Made by a program: the position numbers and the translations under genes
In this document: positions 1 to 4,649 of the stretch, in pieces
Layout of the letters: every line of letters starts with the position of its first letter
How positions within the stretch are numbered: the first letter of the stretch is position 1
The notes under the pieces: model-generated
Databases searched by the model: none
What the model was told of the DNA's origin: nothing
The model's input: the letters and a program-made list of their open reading frames with translations, nothing else
Source: an uncultured Oscillospiraceae bacterium
GTDB taxonomy: Bacteria; Bacillota; Clostridia; Oscillospirales; Acutalibacteraceae
Assembly (NCBI GenBank): GCA_900552285.1
Contig: URYV01000102.1
Coordinates: 1-5,825 of the forward strand
DNA length: 5,825 nucleotides
Reading direction: 5' to 3'

Positions 1-378
1 ATGGTCGTCGAGACCGAGTTCAGCGCGCAGGTCTTTACATTCGTCGGATAACATGCGGTTGCGGTTGTCGGTCAGGGTTTCCACCACGACGGCAACTCCC
101 TCGGGACCGTAGCCTTCATAGGTTATTTCTTCATATTCGCGTCCGTCGCCCTCTCCGGCGGCCTTTTTGATTATACGGTCGATGTTGTCGTTGGGGACGT
201 TGTTGGCCTTTGCCTTTGCGATACAGTCGCGAAGCTTTGAGTTGTTTTCGGGATCGGGGCCGCCCTCTCTGACCACGATGGCCATTTCACGGCCTATTTT
301 GGTGAAAATTTTGGCCTTTTGGGCGTCGGTTTTCTCTTTTTTGCGCTTTATATTGTTCCACTTGGAATGTCCTGACAT
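1..378 (-). CDS. yebC: YebC/PmpR-family DNA-binding regulator or translation factor, N-terminal part (runs off the left edge)
   Basis: Read on the minus strand from the ATG at 376-378, the frame stays open for 126 codons to the window edge. The start MSGHSKWNNIK is the hallmark N-terminus of the family. It is followed by a basic helix (KRKKEKTDAQKAKIFTK, about residues 11-27), the segment KAKANNVPNDNIDRIIKKA (about 55-73) and ITYEGYGPEGVAVVVETLTDNRNR (85-108). Family members are about 240 residues, so roughly half is visible. They have been described as transcriptional regulators and, more recently, as ribosome-associated factors that help translate proline-rich stretches; which applies here cannot be seen. 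The ribosome binding site GGAGG (387-391) sits 8 nt upstream of the ATG. Residues 109-126, after the conserved NRNR, do not resemble the usual family sequence (TAxxVRxxFxKxGGNLG). The protein may therefore be divergent, broken, or joined to other sequence at the edge. Confidence 0.9.
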   Translation of the reverse strand, partial: MSGHSKWNNIKRKKEKTDAQKAKIFTKIGREMAIVVREGGPDPENNSKLRDCIAKAKANNVPNDNIDRIIKKAAGEGDGREYEEITYEGYGPEGVAVVVETLTDNRNRMLSDECKDLRAELGLDDH

Positions 379-412
379 AAAATCGTCCTCCGATTAAATT
401 TATTAGCACTTC

Positions 413-441
413 ATTTTACCACAGTCGGCGAGTAAATTCAA
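413..441 (-). promoter_or_regulatory. Sigma-A-type promoter of yebC
   Basis: On the minus strand a -35 TTGAAT (436-441) and a -10 TAAAAT (413-418) are separated by exactly 17 nt. A TG one base upstream of the -10 gives an extended -10. The predicted transcript starts near 406, giving a leader of about 28 nt that contains the GGAGG site of yebC. It lies back to back with the candidate birA promoter. Confidence 0.7.
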
Positions 442-446
442 GTCCC

Positions 447-475
447 TTGAAAGAAAGGGAAAAATGTGATAAATT
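447..475 (+). promoter_or_regulatory. Candidate sigma-A-type promoter of the birA-thioesterase operon
   Basis: TTGAAA (447-452) and TAAATT (470-475) are spaced 17 nt apart, with an extended -10 TG at 467-468. Transcription would start near 482, immediately before a GGGAGGG ribosome-binding-site-like stretch. If this promoter is real, the TTG at 447 belongs to the -35 box and cannot be the birA start codon on this transcript. Confidence 0.45.
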
Positions 476-1259
476 ATTTTCGGGAGGGATAATTACGGAC
501 AGACTGAACGCCCAAAAAACAGCCGAGCATTTGAAGGTGCCCGTTTATGTGGAGGCAAAGGAATGCACCGGCTCGACAAACGCCGATTGCAGAGCGCAAA
601 GCGGCGAAAAAAGCGGAGATTTTGCAATTTGCGCCGACTGCCAGACCGACGGCCGCGGACGAAGGGGAAAAAGCTTTTTTTCACCCGACGGCGGGTTGTA
701 TCTCAGCGTCGTAAAAAGCGTAAACGCCGACGACCCTTCAAAAATCACGGCTCTTGCGGCCCTTGCGACGGCCGAGGCAATAGAAAATGTTACCGGGAAA
801 AGCATCGGAATAAAGTGGATAAACGACCTTTATGCCGACGGCAAAAAGGTGTGCGGAATTCTCTGCGAAAACATTTCGGAGGATTTTTCCCGCCTTTCGC
901 GGGTGATAATAGGTATCGGAATAAACGTTTCGCCGCCGCCGGGAGGCTTCCCCGACGACATAAAAAGAAGAGCGGGAGCCTTGTTTGAAACGCCGCCGAA
1001 AAACATTAAAAACATTCTTTGCGCCGAAATAATAAATAAAATTTACGAGCTGTGCGAAAAAAGCGGCGAATATGTTTTCAAGCGATATAAAAGCCGGCTT
1101 TTCATGCTCGGAAAAAATATCGAAGTCATAAAGAAAAACGAAAGACTCTCTGCAACGGCCGAGCGGCTTTGCCCGGATTATCGGCTTTTTGTCAGATACC
1201 CTTCGGGCAAAACCGAGGAGCTTTGCTCGGGAGAGGTCTCGCTTAAAACGGAGGAATAA
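447..1259 (+). CDS. birA: Biotin--[acetyl-CoA-carboxylase] ligase, single-domain type (no DNA-binding domain)
   Basis: The enzyme makes biotinyl-5'-AMP from biotin and ATP and transfers biotin to the biotin carrier lysine of carboxylases in the cytoplasm. Landmarks, numbered from the TTG at 447, are: GSTN (42-45, the usual DSTN strand end), QTDGRGRRG (66-74, the biotinyl-AMP binding loop), GGLYLSV (82-88), KWINDLY (123-129) followed by GKKVCGIL with the likely catalytic lysine K134, and IIGIGINV (154-161). The C-terminal SH3-like cap ends in SGEVSL (261-266), as in the family. There is no N-terminal winged helix, so it is not expected to repress biotin genes as E. coli BirA does. The proline of the usual KWPND motif is isoleucine here. 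The TTG at 447 is the longest possible start but has no good ribosome binding site and overlaps a candidate -35 box. The real protein probably starts 15-34 codons later. The stop is 2 nt before the thioesterase gene, so the two are co-transcribed. Confidence 0.93.
   Translation: MKEREKCDKLFSGGIITDRLNAQKTAEHLKVPVYVEAKECTGSTNADCRAQSGEKSGDFAICADCQTDGRGRRGKSFFSPDGGLYLSVVKSVNADDPSKITALAALATAEAIENVTGKSIGIKWINDLYADGKKVCGILCENISEDFSRLSRVIIGIGINVSPPPGGFPDDIKRRAGALFETPPKNIKNILCAEIINKIYELCEKSGEYVFKRYKSRLFMLGKNIEVIKKNERLSATAERLCPDYRLFVRYPSGKTEELCSGEVSLKTEE
482..488 (+). promoter_or_regulatory. Strong Shine-Dalgarno-like stretch with no standard start codon after it
   Basis: GGGAGGG is the only good ribosome binding site near the birA 5' end. 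In the birA frame the codons at normal spacing are ATA (489), ATT (492) and ACG (495). The next plausible starts are CTG (504), TTG (531) and GTG (537, 549). This leaves the true start open and may point to a non-standard ATT or CTG start. Confidence 0.4.
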
Positions 1260-1261
1260 AC

Positions 1262-1654
1262 ATGAATCTTGAAGAAGCAAGAAAATTTTTTGCGGCCGAC
1301 GCCTTTGCCGTAAACCGCGCCGGTGCCGTTATCGACGAAGTGGGCGACGGTTTTGCCCGCTGCAGCATGGAATACGGAAAGGAGCATTTAAACGCCGCCG
1401 GCAGCGTTATGGGCGGCGCGATTTTCACGTTGGCCGATTTTGCCTTTGCCGTGGCCGCAAACTGCGGCGGCCGAATGACGGTATCGCTCACATCGCAAAT
1501 AAGCTTTATGTCCTCTCCTCGGGGAGGAAAGCTCTTTGCCGAGGCAAGGCGCGTCAAGGAAGGAAAGCACACCTGCTTTTACGAGGTGAATTTAACCGAT
1601 GCCGAAAACCGTCCCGTGGCCGAGGTCTCGGTGACAGGCTTTATAAAGGGTTAA
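1262..1654 (+). CDS. PaaI-type hotdog-fold acyl-CoA thioesterase
   Basis: This 130-residue protein has the length of a single hotdog domain. The core motif NAAGSVMGGAIFTLADFAFA (44-63) matches the family pattern Nx2GxxHGGaiftLaDxa: the helix that follows the GG, with a catalytic-type acid at D59. The central strand TVSLTSQISFMSSPRGGKLFAEA (73-95) is also typical. The family hydrolyses acyl- or aryl-CoA thioesters in the cytoplasm, usually as dimers or tetramers; the substrate cannot be told from sequence. The histidine of the classical HGG is M50 here. The start ATG has GGAGG (1250-1254) 7 nt upstream, lying inside the 3' end of birA, and the intergenic gap is 2 nt, which supports translational coupling. 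A pairing of biotin ligase with a CoA thioesterase suggests acyl-CoA metabolism but does not prove a shared pathway. A plus-strand terminator follows at 1693-1723. Confidence 0.88.
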   Translation: MNLEEARKFFAADAFAVNRAGAVIDEVGDGFARCSMEYGKEHLNAAGSVMGGAIFTLADFAFAVAANCGGRMTVSLTSQISFMSSPRGGKLFAEARRVKEGKHTCFYEVNLTDAENRPVAEVSVTGFIKG

Positions 1655-1683
1655 AAAAGAAAAAGGGCGGTCATGCGACCGCC
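1653..1683 (-). terminator. Intrinsic terminator for minus-strand transcription (htrA side)
   Basis: A perfect 7-bp GC-rich stem, GGCGGTC (1666-1672) with GACCGCC (1677-1683), closes a 4-nt loop. On the minus strand it is followed by a T-rich run (complement of the A-rich 1653-1664, interrupted by a single C). In the plus direction no T run follows, so it should act mainly on transcripts coming from htrA. It abuts the stop of the convergent thioesterase gene. Confidence 0.65.
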
Positions 1684-1692
1684 GTCTAAAGG

Positions 1693-1723
1693 TGCGGTGC
1701 CCGAATTTCGGCGCCGCATTTTT
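1693..1723 (+). terminator. Intrinsic terminator of the birA-thioesterase operon
   Basis: TGCGGTGCC (1693-1701) pairs over nine positions, with one G-T wobble, to GGCGCCGCA (1710-1718). The loop is 8 nt, and five Ts follow (1719-1723). It lies 38 nt after the thioesterase stop codon. Confidence 0.8.
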
Positions 1724-1736
1724 GCGTGATAACGGA

Positions 1737-1780
1737 TAAAATGCAAGACCCCCGCCGGTTTGACCCGACGGGGGCTTGCA
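1737..1780 (-). terminator. Long GC-rich hairpin, possible upstream terminator of htrA
   Basis: TGCAAG (1742-1747) pairs with CTTGCA (1775-1780), and CCCCCG (1749-1754) with CGGGGG (1769-1774). A bulged A1748 separates the two helices, and further pairing CGG/CCG lies inside. On the minus strand the stem is followed by TTTTA, a short U tract. On the plus strand it is followed instead by GAGGAG and an ATG. It may be a first, weaker terminator for htrA or a structural part of an RNA in this gap. Confidence 0.4.
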
Positions 1781-1791
1781 ATGAGGAGAGT

Positions 1792-1914
1792 ATGAAAAAG
1801 TTAGACGTTGTCAAAATTTGGTTCCCTTTCGGCGGCACAGAAGAGATTTGCCGTACCGCCGCCGAGAAACCTTTTCCTCTTGGAAAAGTATCTCAACCCC
1901 GGGATGAGGCCTAA
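1792..1914 (+). CDS. Doubtful 40-codon hypothetical ORF
   Basis: An ATG at 1792 opens a 40-codon frame ending at the TAA 1912-1914. AGGAG (1784-1788) lies only 3 nt upstream, which is short for a ribosome binding site. The frame also extends upstream without a stop to a GTG at 1726, but that part covers the long hairpin and is unlikely to be coding. The product begins MKKLDVVKIWFPFGG and resembles no family I know. It has no membrane segment or signal peptide. About half the third codon positions are G or C. Almost the whole frame is occupied by stem-loops (1827-1908), which argues for RNA structure rather than protein. No promoter is visible after the terminator at 1693-1723. Confidence 0.2.
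   Translation: MKKLDVVKIWFPFGGTEEICRTAAEKPFPLGKVSQPRDEA
1827..1908. other. Cluster of three strong stem-loops in the convergent gap
   Basis: Three inverted repeats follow one another. The first is TTTCGGCGGC (1827-1836) with GCCGCCGAGA (1858-1867) around a 21-nt loop; its inner CGGCA (1833-1837) can pair instead with TGCCG (1849-1853). The second is a perfect CTTTTCC (1871-1877) with GGAAAAG (1882-1888). The third is CTCAACC (1892-1898) with GGATGAG (1902-1908), with one A-A mismatch. With the hairpin at 1742-1780 they fill most of the gap. They could form the structured 3' UTR of htrA or a small RNA; strand and function are not determined. I did not recognise a known riboswitch, 6S RNA or other RNA family. 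Confidence 0.4.
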
Positions 1915-1928
1915 AAAATGGAGGAGTT

Positions 1929-3278
1929 TTAAGAATTAGCAGTTCCGAGAGTTATCTTCACCGAGTAGGTCTTTCCGCCGCGGTAGACGGTCAGCGTGAC
2001 CTCGTCTCCCGGTGAATATTTCATCTTTTCACTGTTAAAGACCGTGTAACCGGTCACGGCAGTTCCGTTAAACTGGGTGATAATATCGCCCTTTTCGATT
2101 CCTGCGTTTGCCGCGGGACTTCCCGCCGCGACGCCTGCCACGACCACGCCCGCCGGATAACCCATCATCTGAAGGGTGGACGCGTCATATCGGGTGGATA
2201 TTTCCACACCCACATAACCCACGGGAGCGTCCTTTTTGGAAATGATTCGGTCGCATATTTCGACCACATCGTCAACCGGAATGGCAAAGCCCATTCCTTC
2301 GAAATTTTCCGAGGCCATCTTGGCGCTGTTGACGCCGATAAGCTGGCCGCTGCTGTTGACCAAGGCGCCGCCCGAATTTCCGGGATTTATGGCGGCGTCG
2401 GTCTGAATCAGGTTTATTTCGGTGGTATTTTCAAGCTGTATGGTACGGTCAAGTCCGCTGATGATGCCCTTGGAAACCGAACCCATAAAATCCATACCAC
2501 CGGGATTTCCGACCGCAATGGCCGTCTGACCGACCTTCAGGTCGGAGGATTTGCCGATTCCTATGCTCGGAAGACCGTTTTTGTCAATTTTAACAACCGC
2601 AAGGTCGGCGCTGACGTCGTATCCGACCACCGTTGCCGAAATGGCGGTGGTGCTGTCGCTCTCGAGGTATACGCTTATCTTTCCGTTCGACTCAACCGCG
2701 TCGGAAATAACGTGATAGTTGGTAATGATGTATCCGTCCTCGGAGTAGATTATGCCCGAGCCTTCGCTTTCGGAGGAGGTTCCCGTTCCGAAAAAGCTCT
2801 GTGACGATGTAGCGACCACGATGCCCACGACCGAAGGAGAAACAGCCTCGGCAACCGCCTGAACCGCCGCTTCATCGGTCGATTCTGTGACGATTGAGGT
2901 CTTTGTGGAGGTCGAACCCGACGAGGGGTTCAGAAACTGACCTTTTGCAAGCCCGAAGGAAAAAATCGATGCCGTCAGAATGCTGGAGGCGAGCGCCACG
3001 CAGACGCAGGCCACGGCGAGACCCGAACGGGTCACGGGCTTTGGTTGTTTTTTCGCAGTATAGGGAGTTTCGTTTTCCGAAATCACCGACGGGTCGGAAA
3101 ACGAGGTGTTTGGGGTAAATGAGCTTTCGGCGTGGGGAGGAACATATCCGGTCGGATGCTGTCCCGCGTCGGTTCTTTCATCCGAGGCTTGGGAGGATGA
3201 ACCGTCCCGCGGCGTTTCGTTCACGCCTGTGTTTTCTTTGCCGTCAAACTCGTTGTTGTCAAAAAAGTCACCGTTCAT
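1929..3278 (-). CDS. htrA: HtrA/DegP-family membrane-anchored trypsin-like serine protease with a PDZ domain
   Basis: This 449-residue protease degrades or refolds misfolded proteins outside the membrane. Residues 1-83 are a polar, acidic, low-complexity cytoplasmic tail rich in Ser, Asp, Asn and Pro. One transmembrane helix follows at about 86-109 (LAVACVCVALASSILTASIF). The protease domain spans about 135-345 with a complete triad: H189 in TNYHV, D225 in SADLAVVKI and S302 in NPGNSGGAL. A single PDZ domain covers about 350-447 (GYVGVEI, GSPAANAGIEKGDIITQFNG, PGDEVTLTVYRGGK). Domain order and length match Firmicute HtrA/YkdA-YvtA-type proteins. The ATG at 3276-3278 follows AAGGAAAGGGG, with GGGG ending 8 nt upstream. 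It is transcribed in the same direction as azlCD but 123 nt downstream of it, with its own possible -10, so it is probably a separate unit. On the 3' side hairpins at 1742-1780 and 1666-1683 could end its transcript. Confidence 0.95.
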   Translation of the reverse strand: MNGDFFDNNEFDGKENTGVNETPRDGSSSQASDERTDAGQHPTGYVPPHAESSFTPNTSFSDPSVISENETPYTAKKQPKPVTRSGLAVACVCVALASSILTASIFSFGLAKGQFLNPSSGSTSTKTSIVTESTDEAAVQAVAEAVSPSVVGIVVATSSQSFFGTGTSSESEGSGIIYSEDGYIITNYHVISDAVESNGKISVYLESDSTTAISATVVGYDVSADLAVVKIDKNGLPSIGIGKSSDLKVGQTAIAVGNPGGMDFMGSVSKGIISGLDRTIQLENTTEINLIQTDAAINPGNSGGALVNSSGQLIGVNSAKMASENFEGMGFAIPVDDVVEICDRIISKKDAPVGYVGVEISTRYDASTLQMMGYPAGVVVAGVAAGSPAANAGIEKGDIITQFNGTAVTGYTVFNSEKMKYSPGDEVTLTVYRGGKTYSVKITLGTANS

Positions 3279-3303
3279 AACGGGTTCCCCTTTCCTTACT
3301 GCA

Positions 3304-3314
3304 CTTATACTATA
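3304..3314 (-). promoter_or_regulatory. Possible -10 region of htrA
   Basis: On the minus strand two overlapping -10-like hexamers occur, TATAGT (3309-3314) and TATAAG (3304-3309), 26-31 nt before the htrA start codon. No convincing -35 box lies 16-18 nt upstream; TTCACA (3324-3329) is only 14 nt from TATAAG. The AT-rich stretch 3331-3375 upstream could help promoter activity. Confidence 0.35.
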
Positions 3315-3401
3315 CCCTGAGGATGTGAATTAAGTTTTAATAAAGATGAAACAAAATTTTTAATTTTTAAAAACAAGGGGTTAACATAATGCCCGTTCAA
3401 A

Positions 3402-3704
3402 TCAAATTATGAAGAAGCCGGATACAAGAGCCGCCGCAGCCGCCGCAAGCGCAACGACAATGAGCGGACAGCGGAAATATGCGAGAATTACCGCGACCGC
3501 CGTGCCTATGGCCGCCGTGGCCGTGTTTCCCGTGGAATAAAATATGGCGGGGACGGTCATGGCCGCAAGCACGGCATAGGGTATGTAATAAAGAAAGCTT
3601 TGAAGAAAGGGGGAGGTTATCTTCTTTTTAAAGGCGGTAAAGGGAATTGCCCTTATGAGATAGGTCACCGCCGCCATGGTTATAATGTATATTATTATGC
3701 TCAT
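3402..3704 (-). CDS. azlD: AzlD-type small subunit of a branched-chain amino acid exporter
   Basis: The product is 100 residues and almost entirely hydrophobic, with about four membrane helices: roughly 3-20, 38-57, 60-76 and 80-99. The features YLIRAIPF (15-22), a KKKITSPFLQSFLYYIPYAVLAAMTVPA-like stretch (26-53) and a glycine-containing third helix are typical of AzlD. With AzlC it forms an LIV-E class exporter of leucine, isoleucine and valine (and toxic analogues such as azaleucine) in the cytoplasmic membrane. Its ATG overlaps the TGA of azlC by four bases (ATGA, 3701-3704), a strong sign of translational coupling in one operon. GGTGA about 8-12 nt upstream may serve as ribosome binding site. 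No clear intrinsic terminator follows the TGA at 3402-3404. Confidence 0.9.
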   Translation of the reverse strand: MSIIIYIITMAAVTYLIRAIPFTAFKKKITSPFLQSFLYYIPYAVLAAMTVPAIFYSTGNTATAAIGTAVAVILAYFRCPLIVVALAAAAAALVSGFFII

Positions 3705-4411
3705 TGTTCGGTCTCACCCGTTTCCTCTCTCGGGAAAAGCAAGGCTCCCGCAGCCGACGCCGCAACGGCGCTTATTATTATGGAAAATCCGCCGTCCACC
3801 GACGGGATGAAGAAATGAAAAACAAGGCTTATTCCCGCCGCAATTGCGACAACCGTGAGAATTTTAAGCTCCTTGCGGGCTGCAGGTATTATTATTGCCA
3901 AAAACATTCCGTATAAAAGTATACCCATGGCGTTTGTGATGACCTCGGGCATAAGACTTCCCGAAACGGCGCCGAGGGCCGTGCCGAGACACCAGCCGAC
4001 GGTGGACACCGAAATAAGTCCCGCCATGTATTCGGGGGTTATGAGAAAGGGCTGGGAGGCGGCCACGGCAAATATCTCGTCGGTTATGCCGTAGGAAAGC
4101 ACAAGCCGTTTTCCGGTGGAAAAATCGGGGGAAAGTCGCTGGGAAAGGGAAATAGCCATGAGCGAATAGCGGATGTTTATGACGGCTTGGGTCAAGATCA
4201 TTTCGATAAGCGTTCCTCCCGAGGCGATTATCAGCACGCCCGCCGCCTGACCCGCCGAGGTCAGATTGGTCAGCGAAATGAGTGTGGCGAAAAAGGCCGA
4301 AATGCCGCTTTTGACGGCAAGTATCCCGAATCCGAAGGAAACCGAAAGATAACCCAAAAAAATAGGCACGCCGTGCCTTACTCCTTTAAAAAACATACTG
4401 CGCTTTTCCAA
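3701..4411 (-). CDS. azlC: AzlC-type large subunit of a branched-chain amino acid exporter
   Basis: I chose the TTG at 4409-4411, giving 236 residues, within the usual 230-245 of AzlC. Conserved features are: GVRHGVPIFLGYLSVSFGFG (10-29), TNLTSAGQAA with the family SAGQ (48-57), an acidic residue in GGTLIEMILTQ (65-75), NIRYSLMAISLSQRL (79-93) and ITDEIFAV (109-116). About seven to eight membrane helices run to a short polar tail ending EETGETEQ. The frame is open further upstream to an ATG at 4567. However, those extra 52 codons are not AzlC-like and contain the promoter at 4481-4509, so they are not translated from that start. An ATG at 4394-4396 (MFFKGVRHG) is the alternative start but lacks a good ribosome binding site. 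The TTG has GGGAG at the ideal distance. azlC and azlD overlap by four bases. No Lrp/AsnC-type regulator gene is adjacent. Confidence 0.92.
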   Translation of the reverse strand: MEKRSMFFKGVRHGVPIFLGYLSVSFGFGILAVKSGISAFFATLISLTNLTSAGQAAGVLIIASGGTLIEMILTQAVINIRYSLMAISLSQRLSPDFSTGKRLVLSYGITDEIFAVAASQPFLITPEYMAGLISVSTVGWCLGTALGAVSGSLMPEVITNAMGILLYGMFLAIIIPAARKELKILTVVAIAAGISLVFHFFIPSVDGGFSIIISAVAASAAGALLFPREETGETEQ

Positions 4412-4419
4412 AAACAAAA

Positions 4420-4424
4420 CTCCC
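4420..4424 (-). promoter_or_regulatory. Ribosome binding site that decides the azlC start
   Basis: GGGAG on the minus strand ends 8 nt before the TTG at 4409-4411, while it is 23 nt from the ATG at 4396. This favours the TTG start, although a weak GGA lies closer to the ATG. Confidence 0.55.
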
Positions 4425-4480
4425 GAAGCCGACGGCCGAATTTTGCAAAAAGGGCCGCCCGACGTAAATTCAATATCTAC

Positions 4481-4509
4481 ATAATACCAAACGTGCCGCC
4501 CAAATGCAA
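4481..4509 (-). promoter_or_regulatory. Sigma-A-type promoter of azlCD
   Basis: On the minus strand TTGCAT (4504-4509) and TATTAT (4481-4486) are separated by exactly 17 nt. Transcription would start near 4474 and give a leader of about 63 nt before the azlC TTG. It lies inside the open frame upstream of azlC and rules out the farthest start codon. Confidence 0.7.
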
Positions 4510-4591
4510 CACCGTCCGACCCTTTTTTCGACGGTTTTACCAAATATAAATATTGCCTTTTGTGCAAAAAAGAGAAATGACGGGTGAAATC

Positions 4592-4622
4592 TTGACTTAA
4601 CCCGACTTTAGGGGAATATAAT
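4592..4622 (+). promoter_or_regulatory. Promoter of the secreted beta-propeller gene
   Basis: TTGACT (4592-4597) and a perfect TATAAT (4617-4622) are 19 nt apart, two longer than optimal. The start of transcription would be near 4629, about 20 nt before the ATG. A long spacer around a perfect -10 could reflect activator dependence, but no operator is recognisable. The spacer holds two copies of GACTT-A (4594-4599 and 4604-4609). Confidence 0.65.
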
Positions 4623-4649
4623 TTTTCAAAAAAGGAAAAAGGTGAAACA

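Noticed and set aside
403..411. TTAGCACTT, close to a CIRCE half-site, in the yebC leader
   Set aside because: There is no matching GAGTGCTAA arm at the required 9-nt spacing on either side.
563..988. Long arginine/lysine-rich open frame overlapping birA on the plus strand
   Set aside because: It is an alternate-frame shadow of birA with no ribosome binding site and the odd composition expected of frame-shifted coding DNA.
1231..1633. GAGGTCTCG present near the ends of both birA and the thioesterase gene
   Set aside because: It encodes the residues EVS in two different proteins and is too short to be a functional repeat; coincidence of codon choice.
3331..3400. AT-rich stretch after azlD as a possible terminator
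   Set aside because: I could find no GC-containing stem next to a T run; the A/T palindromes alone are too weak.
4412..4480. Possible attenuator or riboswitch in the azlC leader
   Set aside because: Only a weak pairing (CGGCC with GGCCG) is visible; the 63-nt leader is too short for known amino acid riboswitches and shows no leader peptide or terminator.
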